Shown here: positions 1 through 7,795 of the stretch, piece after piece | Layout of the letters: each line of letters starts with the position of its first letter | Numbering within the stretch: the first letter of the stretch is position 1 | Program-made: the position numbers and the translations under genes | From: a virus | DNA length: 57,047 nt | Reading direction: 5' to 3' (one strand) | Virus record (IMG/VR): IMGVR_UViG_3300021077_000161 | Coordinates: 1 to 57,047 of that record | Notes under the pieces: generated by a model | Database searches by the model: none | Told to the model about the DNA's origin: nothing | The model's input: only the letters and a program-made list of their open reading frames with translations

Positions 1-273
1 AATGCTTGGGCCTTTGAGAACGCTCGGGTCTCTGATAACGCTCGGGTCTATGGGGATGCTTCGGTCTGTGGGGAGGCTCAGGTCTATGATAATGCTTCGG
101 TATCTGGGTATGTCGTAGTCAAAGATCAAACCCACCTAACCGAAGGGAACCATAGTGGTGAAGTTAGTAAAGAAAACCAAGCAGCCCCAACTGAAGAAGT
201 TGTCAAGTTGCGTCAAGAAGTTGTAGAACTAAAAGCTAAACTAAAGAAACTGTCGGATATTGTTAACAATTAA
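1..273 (+). CDS. Hexapeptide/beta-helix repeat protein, C-terminal part (start lies outside the window)
   Basis: The frame is open from the first base and ends with TAA at 271-273, giving 90 residues. The first ~45 residues are short repeats of the type NAxV-x-x-N/D/G-A-x-V, typical of left-handed beta-helix (YdcK-like) proteins. A linker with THLTEGNHSGEV follows, then a predicted coiled coil (KLRQEVVELKAKLKK). Two paralogues lie in the window, at 40002 (+) and at the right edge (-), and share the linker and coil. YdcK-like proteins have no firm biochemical role. An SD-like TAAGGAG follows the stop and serves the next small ORF. Confidence 0.75.
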   Translation, partial: NAWAFENARVSDNARVYGDASVCGEAQVYDNASVSGYVVVKDQTHLTEGNHSGEVSKENQAAPTEEVVKLRQEVVELKAKLKKLSDIVNN

Positions 274-281
274 GGAGAAAA

Positions 282-427
282 ATGGGAAAACGAGTTCGTT
301 AAGTCAACTTAAGAGAAATGACAAGGTGCGTAAATTTCCAGAACTTACGAAACCTCTGACAAAGGAAGATAAAGAAGCCCTGGATGTTTTACTAAAAACA
401 ATCCATCTAACTACAATTGATAACTAA
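282..427 (+). pseudogene. Small ORF interrupted by a probable one-base deletion
   Basis: An ATG at 282 sits 5 nt after a strong SD (TAAGGAG), but its frame closes after six codons (MGKRVR). The +1 frame that overlaps it stays open to TAA at 425-427 and reads KRNDKVRKFPELTKPLTKED and onward. Adding one A to the AAAA run at 287-290 would join the two into one 48-residue basic protein. It could be a frameshift, a sequencing error, or a 33-residue ORF starting at an internal GTG. Function unknown. Confidence 0.35.
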
Positions 428-434
428 GGAAAAC

Positions 435-632
435 ATGTCAAGAATTTCTGTGAAAGATGTGGAAAAACGAGAAGAAGAGTCTTTGGTTGCGTTTAGGAGC
501 GGCTCTAGTGTACGAAAGGTCAATGAAGCGCTTAAGCTGAAGTATGGGAAGACAATGTCTCTAAAGAGGTTATATGAATTAAAGAAAATGATTGATAGCG
601 AAAATTCAGAGGAACCAAAGGTGGAACAATGA
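435..632 (+). CDS. Small hypothetical protein, possible helix-turn-helix
   Basis: This 65-residue, highly charged protein starts at ATG 435, which is preceded by an AAGGA SD. An upstream in-frame TTG at 417 is less likely. Residues ~25-55 (RSGSSVRKVNEALKLKYGK, then SLKRLYELKKM) have the helical pattern of a small DNA-binding domain. I do not recognise a family. Its stop overlaps the ATG of the next gene (ATGA), so the two are translationally coupled. A role as a small regulator is inference only. Confidence 0.6.
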   Translation: MSRISVKDVEKREEESLVAFRSGSSVRKVNEALKLKYGKTMSLKRLYELKKMIDSENSEEPKVEQ

Positions 633-883
633 AAATGAAAAATGTAATTGTCCTGTGCGTCTTAGCGGCTATTTTGAATCTTGGGTGCGGCGAGCCAAGG
701 GTACTTGATGGAAAATATTTTCCTACCTATGGGCTTTTGAATAAGGAAGACAATAAAGATTCAACCGTTCAATATGAGGTTTCTTCTGGTAATATTTTCT
801 GGGCTGTTGTTCTTTCGGAAACTGTAGTTGCCCCGATTTATTTTCTTGGGTTTTCAATGTATAACCCAATCACTAAGAAGTAG
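629..883 (+). CDS. Small putative lipoprotein/membrane protein
   Basis: An 84-residue protein starting at ATG 629, overlapping the previous stop. The N-terminus is a lipoprotein-like signal: MKMKN, a hydrophobic stretch, then LNLGCG with Cys at about residue 20. Position -3 is Asn, so the lipobox is not perfect. A second hydrophobic segment lies near the C-terminus (FWAVVLSETVVAPIYFLGF). It is probably anchored in the cell envelope. Phage lipoproteins often act in superinfection exclusion or lysis, but nothing here shows which. The tRNA-like region begins 15 nt downstream. Confidence 0.6.
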   Translation: MKMKNVIVLCVLAAILNLGCGEPRVLDGKYFPTYGLLNKEDNKDSTVQYEVSSGNIFWAVVLSETVVAPIYFLGFSMYNPITKK

Positions 884-897
884 CTTATACTAAGCAT

Positions 898-1011
898 GCG
901 GCAGTGGCGAAAGTTATACGCAGCGTCCTTTAGGGGCGCTGGTAGACGGTAAGGAATACTAGTCAACTTCCGGGAAGATCTATCATGTAGGTTCGTATCC
1001 TACCTGCCGCA
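898..1011 (+). tRNA. Oversized tRNA-like RNA with good acceptor and T arms
   Basis: A perfect 7-bp acceptor stem pairs GCGGCAG (898-904) with CTGCCGC (1004-1010), followed by discriminator A. The T arm is canonical: GTAGG / TTCGTAT / CCTAC at 987-1003. The total of 114 nt is too long for a normal tRNA. An anticodon-like hairpin, GCGTC-CTTTAGG-GGCGC, would give anticodon UUA. A second hairpin, CTTC-CGG-GAAG, looks like a class II variable arm of tRNA-Leu. About 30 nt seem inserted between the D arm and the variable arm. The identity is unclear; it may be a degenerate or interrupted tRNA-Leu. No CCA is encoded. Confidence 0.45.
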
Positions 1012-1016
1012 CTGTG

Positions 1017-1183
1017 CTGAAACCCGAAGATACCGCTATTAGTTGCTAGCAAACTAATAATAGTTAAGAGGGACTTTTGTCTTAATAACTGCTTTAGTAT
1101 TGACAGGCCCAAGAAATTGGTAGTATCCAATCAAGAAACAGCAGGTAAACAACAAATTTGTAGGTGCAATTCCTACTTTCAGG
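1017..1183 (+). ncRNA. Second oversized tRNA-like structured RNA
   Basis: CTGAAA (1017-1022) can pair with TTTCAG (1177-1182). Just before the latter is a T-arm-like hairpin, GTAGG / TGCAATT / CCTAC (1160-1176). Between them lie a 7-bp hairpin with a 7-nt loop (ATTAGTT-GCTAGCA-AACTAAT, 1038-1058) and a TTAAGA/TCTTAA hairpin. The length of about 167 nt and the lack of U33 in the loop rule out an ordinary tRNA. A TTGACA at 1100-1105 with TAGTAT 15 nt downstream could be a weak promoter for the 1208 gene. Together with the preceding RNA this fills the gap 884-1207; no coding region is visible there. Confidence 0.3.
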
Positions 1184-1207
1184 ATTTTAAAAACAAAGGA
1201 GAATGTT

Positions 1208-1432
1208 ATGAAGAAAAGGCCGTATTGGATCATTGATTTTGACTATAATGTTCATTGGTGGGTGGATTCAGCAATTAACGCCAATGATGCGTTGTTGCAA
1301 TATTTAACTGAGCGTAACTTAAACGGAGATAAGGGAAGTACGACAATTCAGGTGGTTCCTGTGTCAAAATATTATGAGTTTTCTGTAGAGACCTTTCCTA
1401 AGGTTAAGATTGAGGAAAACGAAGTTGGTTAA
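1208..1432 (+). CDS. Hypothetical protein
   Basis: A 74-residue protein with a strong SD (AAAGGAG, 5-6 nt before ATG). It is rich in aromatic residues (YWIIDFDYNVHWWVDS) and has no membrane segment or metal motif. It overlaps the start region of the DUF3310 gene, so the two are likely co-translated. I do not recognise a family. A compact alpha/beta protein is plausible from composition. Confidence 0.65.
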   Translation: MKKRPYWIIDFDYNVHWWVDSAINANDALLQYLTERNLNGDKGSTTIQVVPVSKYYEFSVETFPKVKIEENEVG

Positions 1433-1877
1433 GTCTAAATTAACAAATAATCCTGTAGATCATCCTTCTCATTACACTACACACCCATCTGGCATTGAGG
1501 CAATTGAGGTGTGTGGTAGAATGGGTTTTTGCACGGGAAATGCCTTTAAATATGTTTTTCGCTTTAAAAATAAATGGAGCCCCCTAGAGGACCTAAAAAA
1601 AGCGATCTGGTACATAGACAGAGAGGCTTTTCAACGGGGAGTAAGCACAAAAGACAAACCTACTGTCTCGTCAAGAGTCTTAGCCGCCCATTGGAGAGTC
1701 GAAAGGGTCAAGACCGGAGAACTTATTGATAGAATTGTAGGGAGTCGGCCTGGAAACGCTGAGAAAGCTTTGTTTTATATATGGCTAGCAGATAATAATT
1801 CTGAAAATGGAACATTCCTTTTGTTAGCTAGAGCACACATTAATAAAAAAATTCTTGAATTAAAGAAGGTAAAATGA
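1425..1877 (+). CDS. DUF3310-family phage protein
   Basis: The N-terminal 60 residues match the DUF3310 signature: PVDHPSHYT, a GNAFKYVFRF block and EDLKKAIWYIDRE. This small domain is common in phage genomes and is sometimes annotated as nucleotide-kinase associated; its activity is not established. The C-terminal ~85 residues are an extension I do not recognise. The frame is open from a TTG at 1410, but the GAGG at 1412-1415 would serve the TTG at 1425, which I chose. The stop overlaps the ligase ATG, so the genes are coupled. Confidence 0.75.
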   Translation: MVKSKLTNNPVDHPSHYTTHPSGIEAIEVCGRMGFCTGNAFKYVFRFKNKWSPLEDLKKAIWYIDREAFQRGVSTKDKPTVSSRVLAAHWRVERVKTGELIDRIVGSRPGNAEKALFYIWLADNNSENGTFLLLARAHINKKILELKKVK

Positions 1878-3085
1878 CCCAAAAATTCCCTATTTTATAT
1901 AAAAAGACTAATCTCGGAGCAATGCAGCAATGGAGAGTCTGGGTAGAAGAAGCTACAATTCATACCGAGTTTGGCCAAGTTAACGGAAAGCTACAAACAA
2001 CAAAGGATACAATTTTAGAGGGGAAGAACGCTGGTAAGGCCAACGAAACGACTGTAATTGATCAAGCAGAAAAAGAGGCCGCTAGCAAGTTCCAAAAACA
2101 GCTTAAAAAGGGGTATTGCACATCGGAAGAGGATGCCTTAGCCAATAAAACGGATGCCGTTATTGAAGGTGGTATTTTTCCAATGCTTTCAATAAACAAA
2201 AGCCACCCCAAAGACCCTATCTTAAACAAATATTTAAAGTTTCCTTGTATCGTTCAAGCAAAACTGGACGGAGTATGCTGCATTGCAATGATTAAAGATG
2301 GTAAAGCTACTCTTTGGAGTCGTACTAGAAAATCTATTAAATCAATGCCGCATATTGTTGAAATTTTAGAAAGCAAATTCGGGGATAGGGGATACTTAGT
2401 TTTACACGGAGAGTTATACAACCACGATTACTGTGATCGTTTCCAAGATCTGATTTCAATTATTAGAAGCGACGAACCAGACGAAGAGGGGCTTTACAAA
2501 GAAGTTCAGTTTCATGTTTATGACTGTCCACAATCAGAAGAATTCAACATCGCCTATGAATCACCATATGAAGACAGATATCATGCCTACAGAACTCTGC
2601 TTGGTAAAACTGACAAGGGCAGTGTTTTACAATCAGTAAAAGGGTATTGGTGTGACAATCTACAAGAGCTTTTAACTTATTATGAAGGGTTTCTTTTAGA
2701 TGGGTACGAAGGGAGCATGGCAAAGAATGCTAGGGCTCCTTATGAAGCTGGGAAGAGAAGCTCAAACATTCTTAAGATGAAAGAATTTCAGGATGGCGAG
2801 GCTCTTATTGCAGGTATGGAAGTTGGTCGTGGTAAAGAATGTAACGCAGCGGCAAAGTTTGTTGTGCAATACAGTGTTGTTGATGGTGTCTGCGTTCCTC
2901 CAGCACAAGGCAAGGTTGTATATGAAGCAAAGCCTAGAATGAAATGTTCTTTTAAAGACAAGGTTCGGTATCTTAAAGAAAAAGATGCAATTGTTGGGAA
3001 AATAATCACCTTGGTGTTCAAGAGGTTTACTGACGACAACTCACTTTATATTCCTACAGGAAAAAGCATACGAGACTATGAGTAA
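1874..3085 (+). CDS. ATP-dependent DNA ligase with N-terminal WGR domain
   Basis: 403 residues. Residues ~5-80 form a WGR-like nucleic-acid-binding domain (WRVWVE...HTEFGQVNGKLQTT). The nucleotidyltransferase core follows: motif I KLDG with the adenylated Lys at 130, motif III HGELY around 178-182, motif IV DGYEGSM around 276-281, and motif V LKMKEF around 300-305. The C-terminus is an OB-type domain (KGKVVYEAKP...SIRDYE). The protein seals nicks in DNA using ATP, in phage replication or repair. WGR fusions are found in several large-phage ligases. It overlaps the DUF3310 stop by 4 nt. Confidence 0.92.
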   Translation: MTQKFPILYKKTNLGAMQQWRVWVEEATIHTEFGQVNGKLQTTKDTILEGKNAGKANETTVIDQAEKEAASKFQKQLKKGYCTSEEDALANKTDAVIEGGIFPMLSINKSHPKDPILNKYLKFPCIVQAKLDGVCCIAMIKDGKATLWSRTRKSIKSMPHIVEILESKFGDRGYLVLHGELYNHDYCDRFQDLISIIRSDEPDEEGLYKEVQFHVYDCPQSEEFNIAYESPYEDRYHAYRTLLGKTDKGSVLQSVKGYWCDNLQELLTYYEGFLLDGYEGSMAKNARAPYEAGKRSSNILKMKEFQDGEALIAGMEVGRGKECNAAAKFVVQYSVVDGVCVPPAQGKVVYEAKPRMKCSFKDKVRYLKEKDAIVGKIITLVFKRFTDDNSLYIPTGKSIRDYE

Positions 3086-3121
3086 CTTGACAAATGATTG
3101 AGTTAGGAGCACAATATCTAT

Positions 3122-3535
3122 ATGCCACTATCGAAAGGTAAACGACTAGCTATTTTGAAGGCAAGCGAGCTTAAAAGCCAAGAAATTTCTTCATCAGAAG
3201 ATGCTCAAAACTTTCAAAAAGATTACAACGAAATAATTACAGAATTAAACGAAAAGATTGAAAATAGGCTAGACAGTTTTACAAGCGAAGCAATTCCTAT
3301 TTTGAGAGAGGCATATCCATCGCGCCCTAGTGGGATTTTAGTAGTAATAAAAGAAGAAGTAGACAGAATTAGAGGACTTGCTCAAGAAGCAATGACTAAT
3401 TTAGAAGTAATCAAATACGCTCCTTTTAGGCAATGTGCGTCAGAGTGTATAAAAGATATTGTTGATATTTGTACTGAATCTATAATTAAACAATGCATAA
3501 AAGCAGATCTTAGAGCTGGAGTTAAGCAACAATGA
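3122..3535 (+). CDS. Hypothetical helical protein
   Basis: 137 residues, rich in Glu, Lys and Ile, predicted mostly helical, with several Cys near the C-terminus (CASECIKDIVDICTESIIKQC). An SD-like TTAGGAG lies 14 nt before the ATG, rather far. The stop overlaps the ATG of the next gene (ATGA). No family is recognised and there is no signal or membrane segment. Co-transcription with the ligase is likely because the gap is short. Confidence 0.6.
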   Translation: MPLSKGKRLAILKASELKSQEISSSEDAQNFQKDYNEIITELNEKIENRLDSFTSEAIPILREAYPSRPSGILVVIKEEVDRIRGLAQEAMTNLEVIKYAPFRQCASECIKDIVDICTESIIKQCIKADLRAGVKQQ

Positions 3536-4017
3536 CACAATACAGAGCTTTAGGCAATGAAGAACTCTTAAGGGACGGAGATGAGTGTCGTTATCTTTCA
3601 AAAACAGAGTGGAAAAAGGTAGATCTATGGCCAACAGAAGAGCGAACTCCCCGATCCTTACCAGAATACTCTTTTCGTCGCAGAATTCACAGAAAAGGAT
3701 CGGCTAAGAAGAAAGAGATTGAGAAAGTTCTTTCAGTTGACGGATATCGACTGCTTGATATTGGAGAAGAAATCAAAGAAGGTGATGAGTGGAGCAATCA
3801 TAATGGCAAAATATGGGATTTAACTGTCCTTGCTGGAGATAAATACAAGAGATTTCCTAATCAAATTTATCGTCGCAAGATGGATTCCTCAGAAGGACTT
3901 ACGTTCCTGAATGAACTAAAAACCTTGATTGAAAAATATAAAGACACTCCAGAAGTAGTTGCCCCTCTGTATAAACAATTGGTTGCGACCCTTACCCTTG
4001 TTGGTGAAAATGTCTAA
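3532..4017 (+). CDS. GDE-repeat protein (two copies)
   Basis: 161 residues with two copies of a ~45-residue unit recurring in this phage: YRxL..GExIxxGDE, a central Trp, then YRR or FRR. Copy 1 spans about residues 4-52 (YRALGNEELLRDGDECRY ... FRRRI). Copy 2 spans about 72-118 (YRLLDIGEEIKEGDEW ... YRRKM). The tail is helical. I do not know a named domain for it or its function. Paralogues lie at 6181, 14822, 15414 and 38348. The unit looks like a small beta-rich module with conserved Gly, Asp and Arg. The start is coupled to the preceding gene. Confidence 0.7.
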   Translation: MTQYRALGNEELLRDGDECRYLSKTEWKKVDLWPTEERTPRSLPEYSFRRRIHRKGSAKKKEIEKVLSVDGYRLLDIGEEIKEGDEWSNHNGKIWDLTVLAGDKYKRFPNQIYRRKMDSSEGLTFLNELKTLIEKYKDTPEVVAPLYKQLVATLTLVGENV

Positions 4018-4408
4018 ACGAAGTAGAACAAGGCCCGGCCATTCAAATCCTACTACAGAAAGAAGGCGAAGGACAATTAGGTCTTGGCGTGTGTTGGACA
4101 ACCCATATACCAATAAAATGGAAGCTAGGGATGTTCTATTGCTTGCGGCTATTGACGCTTTAAGACTTAACTACAGTTTTAAAGAAATAGAAAGGGTAGC
4201 TAAGCTCTGCCCTAATGTCACCCAAGCAAAATGGTATCAAACGGCTGGGCCATCTACAATTGCCTTGATAATTAAAGGCAAAGACGGCAAAGCTCCTGGC
4301 AATGGAACGATTTTTTATTGTGGTTCTTATGTAAAGAACGGTCTGCCTGCTGGCGTAACTTTACGTGTCGCTGGGAGTCTTAGCTCTAAGGCTTTTCAAA
4401 CGTTCTAG
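4010..4408 (+). CDS. Basic hypothetical protein
   Basis: 132 residues from ATG 4010, which overlaps the previous stop (ATGTCTAA). The N-terminus is strongly basic (MSKRSRTRPGHSNPTTERRR), suggesting nucleic-acid contact. The rest is mixed alpha/beta with no motif I recognise. The 3' end overlaps the convergent minus-strand gene by 48 nt. The frame also runs upstream to an ATG at 3959, but that would overlap the GDE gene extensively. Confidence 0.6.
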   Translation: MSKRSRTRPGHSNPTTERRRRTIRSWRVLDNPYTNKMEARDVLLLAAIDALRLNYSFKEIERVAKLCPNVTQAKWYQTAGPSTIALIIKGKDGKAPGNGTIFYCGSYVKNGLPAGVTLRVAGSLSSKAFQTF

Positions 4409-4846
4409 CAACTGAAGCGTTTTGTTTTCAGGAGGGGCTTCTGTCCCTGGAATCTCTACTTTAGGAACAAAGAATCCGTCGGCTTGGTGGGCTTTGAAAC
4501 TGTAGGGGTTCTTTTCAATGTTTTTAGCTCTATCCAATATTTCTTTGGAAGGGGTATCTGTTGGATTTAACCCTAAGTGTTTTACTGCTAAAGAATATGC
4601 CTGTCCATGTCTTTTAGCAGCTGGTTCGTGGCCGGTCGCTGTTGATGCGCGCATACCTAATAGATGATGTGCTGCACTGTCAATTGCATGATTTTTTAAA
4701 TAATCCTTATGAGCTTCCGATTCAGCCTGTTCTTTAGATAAACCGCCTCGAAACTCCTTGACACTACTGTTAGTATCTAATAAGTCATGGTCTTCTAAAG
4801 CAAGTACGGGATATGTGTTTCGCCATTTAGGAGTTTTATCGTCCAT
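4361..4846 (-). CDS. Hypothetical protein, possibly virion-associated
   Basis: 161 residues, soluble and mixed-charge. The central region AIDSAAHHLLGMRASTATGH and onward is conserved-looking and rich in His and Ala; the C-terminus is helical. It is the last gene of a three-gene minus-strand set (6092 to 4361) and overlaps the preceding gene by 11 nt. I recognise no family. Its placement with other minus-strand, late-like genes makes a virion or assembly role possible, but this is inference. Confidence 0.6.
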   Translation of the reverse strand: MDDKTPKWRNTYPVLALEDHDLLDTNSSVKEFRGGLSKEQAESEAHKDYLKNHAIDSAAHHLLGMRASTATGHEPAAKRHGQAYSLAVKHLGLNPTDTPSKEILDRAKNIEKNPYSFKAHQADGFFVPKVEIPGTEAPPENKTLQLLERLKSLRAKTPSDT

Positions 4847-5591
4847 TTTTAAACACTTCCACCAAGGTCAAATAGGCCTCTTGATCCCAGGTGTCATCGA
4901 ATGTAAGTTGCAGTGAGTCATTTAGAACATTTGTCTTTACGTTTTTTGCTAAGGGCTTGAAACAAATGCAGCCGATAAAGGTATTGCTAAAAAACATTTC
5001 CTGTCCACAAACCCCACACTTTTTTTGGCTTTCAGATTTTGTTATTTTAAGTGGCTTTGGGACTTGGTCAAAAGGCTTTTTTACTTTAGGGATTTTAAGT
5101 GGTTTTTTAGACTTTGTTTGAACTCGATTTGGTTCAGTTGCTGTTGGCGCTATTGGTTCATCAGGTTGAATGTTTGATGCGGTAGAGGTACGTTCATATT
5201 GATTAGCTGGAGCCTTTGGAGCCATTTTAACCAAAGCGTCAATGCTTTTAGCTAACTTGGCTAAATCAATGTCTTTAGTACCAGCTAGATCTATTTTTTG
5301 GTTTGACGCAACTGCAACTATTGCCGCAACATGTTCTTCTGTAGAGTTGTCAAATGAATAATTAAACCCATCAATATCCGCTACCCCAGAATACCCATAC
5401 CCACTTTTTGTTAACTTGCTTAAAGGACAAGGGCTAGGTGTTTTAATTTCTCCATAGTTCGATTGCCTAAGCCAACTTACAACAACCCTAGGGAAAACAT
5501 AGCTCCCCAAACTTTCACTTGATTTAACAAAGGTTTCCATGACAGAATACCCATGGACTCCTAGTATGTTTGCAAAAAATTTGGGAAGCAT
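4836..5591 (-). CDS. Hypothetical protein with C-terminal zinc-ribbon-like Cys cluster
   Basis: 251 residues from ATG 5591; a TTG directly before it is also in frame. Around residues 190-212 a CGVCG ... GCIC arrangement gives two Cys pairs, a possible zinc ribbon. The middle is a Pro/Lys-rich linker (KPLKIPKVKKPFDQVPKPLK). There is no membrane segment. It lies between two minus-strand genes with little or no spacing, suggesting one operon. The function is not recognised. Confidence 0.6.
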   Translation of the reverse strand: MLPKFFANILGVHGYSVMETFVKSSESLGSYVFPRVVVSWLRQSNYGEIKTPSPCPLSKLTKSGYGYSGVADIDGFNYSFDNSTEEHVAAIVAVASNQKIDLAGTKDIDLAKLAKSIDALVKMAPKAPANQYERTSTASNIQPDEPIAPTATEPNRVQTKSKKPLKIPKVKKPFDQVPKPLKITKSESQKKCGVCGQEMFFSNTFIGCICFKPLAKNVKTNVLNDSLQLTFDDTWDQEAYLTLVEVFKNGR

Positions 5592-5594
5592 CAA

Positions 5595-6092
5595 TTACTT
5601 TAGAATTAGAACGCTAACTACACCAACGATTACTCCAATAGCAACTAAAACAATTGCAGAAATCACAGGATGATCCTTGACTTCTTTTTGTTCTAATGCT
5701 ACAACTTTGTCGGCCTCTTTTTCTACAAATTTAACAACTTCTTTTACTTCACCTTCTGATACTTCAGCGAGTTTGCTAATAACAAGTTTAGTTTCAGCGG
5801 CTTTTTGCTCAAGTTCTTTTTCTAACTCGGCTTTAATTTCTTTAACTTTGCTTCTTGCGTCACTAAGGGCTTTTTCAGCGATTTTAACGCTTTGAATCGC
5901 AATTTCAGAATTTAAAAGCTTTTCAACTTCATTTATAGAAATTTTTTCAATTTTCACAGTAGTTTGTTCAACCGCTTTGGCCGCTGTTTCAACGCCTTGC
6001 GCTACCGTTTCTGCAACTTTTACGGTTTCTTGAGACACATCTTTTGCCATCGTCTCAACACTTTGGGTTACTGTTTCTACAATTTCAGACAT
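5595..6092 (-). CDS. Coiled-coil protein with C-terminal membrane anchor
   Basis: 165 residues. About residues 1-135 are an Ala/Glu/Lys/Val-rich heptad-like coil. The last ~25 residues (HPVISAIVLVAIGVIVGVVS) form one membrane segment. The layout resembles DUF883/ElaB-type tail-anchored proteins and some phage membrane proteins, without clear homology. The SD (GGAGG) lies 7 nt before the ATG. The boundary element (AGATTGTTGTTGAC on the + strand) sits just upstream, shared with the divergent 6181 gene. Another coil-plus-tail-anchor protein is at 11981. Confidence 0.65.
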   Translation of the reverse strand: MSEIVETVTQSVETMAKDVSQETVKVAETVAQGVETAAKAVEQTTVKIEKISINEVEKLLNSEIAIQSVKIAEKALSDARSKVKEIKAELEKELEQKAAETKLVISKLAEVSEGEVKEVVKFVEKEADKVVALEQKEVKDHPVISAIVLVAIGVIVGVVSVLILK

Positions 6093-6119
6093 TTTGCTTC
6101 CTCCATTAGGTATAAAATA

Positions 6120-6157
6120 TAGATTGTTGTTGACAGACGTTTCGTTTATGGTATATT
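6120..6157 (+). promoter_or_regulatory. Promoter with AGATTGTTGTTGAC boundary element
   Basis: TAGATTGTTGTTGACA at 6120-6135 contains the -35 TTGACA (6130-6135). After a 16-nt spacer comes TATATT (6152-6157). The 6181 ATG follows with an AGGAG SD. The same element faces the divergent gene at 6092. Other copies lie at about 8177, 10708, 15335, 20056, 25534, 32323, 37815, 39154, 49587, 51280 and 56666. Confidence 0.75.
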
Positions 6158-6180
6158 AGTTTTAACAAACAGGAGAAAAC

Positions 6181-6975
6181 ATGAGTGTAAATATCAAAGA
6201 GAAAACACATACTTATTGCGATCTTAATACAGGGATGACAATCACAGAAAAATTGCCTCCAGGAAGATTTCTTGAGCTAGGAGAAAAGCTTGAAAAAGGA
6301 GACCTTGCTTTAAACGACTATGAGAAGTCGTTTAAAACCCGAACTCTTCCAGGATCTCCAAGCGGAGGAGCTAAAAATTACTATCGCCCTTACCCCAAAG
6401 ACCATGTAGGAGTCGGATACCGTCTTATTGAAGATGGAGAGATTTTTCAAACAGGAGACGAGTGTTGTTCGCCACCAAACACAGTGTGGACTTCTTGTAA
6501 CTATATGAATGGATACGAAAAGGATGGCCTTGCCTGCCTTTATCGTCGTAAGATTGATCAGCCAGTAATAAATAAACGAACCTATTTTGTAACCGAGACG
6601 ATTACTAAAGAGGTTGAAGAGGTTTTATCTCCCGGCAGATATCTTGTCCCAGGAGATGTTCTTCGATCTGGAGACCTTTATGTTGCAGACAAAAACATGA
6701 AAGCAACTCCGGTTGTTGATTTCAATTTTGGGCTCAAGGTCAGTACAGGGCAATACGATATTAACGCATGGTATCGTCCAACCCCAGTAGAGCCACCTAA
6801 ATCTATCAAAACTAAGGCTAAAGCTAAGAAGACTTACAGTATTTTAAAGTGGGGGACAGCTCTTCAAAAAGGAGATCAGGTCTACAATTCAAAAACTAGA
6901 GGGTGGTCTAATATTTCGTATGGCATTATTGGCTGGATTTACTATACAGGAAAGTATCGCCGCCCAACTACTTAG
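6181..6975 (+). CDS. GDE-repeat protein (four copies)
   Basis: 264 residues made almost entirely of four units of the recurring domain. They start with GRFLELGEKLEKGDLAL, YRLIEDGEIFQTGDECC, GRYLVPGDVLRSGDLYV and YSILKWGTALQKGDQVY, and end in YRP, YRRK, YRP and YRRP respectively. Short K/P linkers join them. The strong promoter and AGGAG SD suggest early or high expression. Copies 1 and 3 (GRFL..GDL type) alternate with 2 and 4, as in the 38348 gene, so the pair is probably the unit of duplication. No known function. It overlaps the convergent 6968 gene by 8 nt. Confidence 0.7.
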   Translation: MSVNIKEKTHTYCDLNTGMTITEKLPPGRFLELGEKLEKGDLALNDYEKSFKTRTLPGSPSGGAKNYYRPYPKDHVGVGYRLIEDGEIFQTGDECCSPPNTVWTSCNYMNGYEKDGLACLYRRKIDQPVINKRTYFVTETITKEVEEVLSPGRYLVPGDVLRSGDLYVADKNMKATPVVDFNFGLKVSTGQYDINAWYRPTPVEPPKSIKTKAKAKKTYSILKWGTALQKGDQVYNSKTRGWSNISYGIIGWIYYTGKYRRPTT

Positions 6976-7795
6976 CTGTAAATTGACCGTCGGCAGGCCC
7001 CTCTTCAGAAGCCCTTGATCCAGAATCAGCTGCTTCGCTTTCAAAATAGTATTCACGATTTATCAAAGCTGACTGAGGGGCTTGCCGCATAGTTGTAATC
7101 CCTGTCACAAAGTTTTCTTGCTGTACCATCCTGATTTCATGAATTAATCGAACAACTATCCAGTAGGGTCTATAAACATAACGCATTGCATAGACACAGC
7201 CTTTTCCCGTATCTATTTCCTGTCCAGGTCTACGGTCTTTCCAAATGATCTGCCCACTTAAACCTATGTCAAAATCCTCAGATTGATGATATTCTAGTCC
7301 TTTAGAGTCAATGCAATCTAAGACTTCTACCACTGGGAATTTAGGTCTATCAATACCTGTAGGAGAGGCTTCGATTAGTTCGTGCCTAGTTACTAAAACT
7401 GATTCTTCTTTGAGCATCAGTTTATCATAAGGAGCTAAAAAGACTCTTTTCCCTGTATCCATATAAGTAATTAAAGGAGTAAATTGTGCAGTGCTTGAGT
7501 CTACCAAACCAGCGTCAGAAGCTTTTGTTTCTTTAGTGTTTCCAAGACAAAGCGCTTTTACAACCCCCGCTTTTGTATACACCATCCCATTGGTAGCTTT
7601 TGGTGTATCAGGGTTTGGTCGACGTGCGTCATGTTTTTCTATTAAACCAATCGGGTTACGCATTGCGCGATAGTGATAGAAAAATAACCCATGAGCTTTG
7701 ATAGCATCCTCAAATGCATCTAAATCAAAGGTTACACTTGTAGCTGTAGGAAAAAGTATGGGCTGAACTCTTGGATCAAGACCTGGGTTTGACAT
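6968..7795 (-). CDS. Putative virion structural protein
   Basis: 275 residues, soluble, no signal, and rich in beta-type sequence; for example FPVVEVLDCIDSKG, a GLSGQIIWKDRRPGQ stretch, and VYRPYWIVVRLIHEIRMVQQ. The composition and lack of catalytic motifs look like a phage neck or tail-completion protein, but I recognise no family. It overlaps the 7795 gene by one base (ATG within the stop region), so the two are coupled. Confidence 0.5.
   Translation of the reverse strand: MSNPGLDPRVQPILFPTATSVTFDLDAFEDAIKAHGLFFYHYRAMRNPIGLIEKHDARRPNPDTPKATNGMVYTKAGVVKALCLGNTKETKASDAGLVDSSTAQFTPLITYMDTGKRVFLAPYDKLMLKEESVLVTRHELIEASPTGIDRPKFPVVEVLDCIDSKGLEYHQSEDFDIGLSGQIIWKDRRPGQEIDTGKGCVYAMRYVYRPYWIVVRLIHEIRMVQQENFVTGITTMRQAPQSALINREYYFESEAADSGSRASEEGPADGQFTAK

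Noticed and set aside
940-960. Functional ochre suppressor tRNA at 898-1011
   Set aside because: The UUA anticodon depends on one fold of an oversized RNA, and many genes use TAA as a stop.
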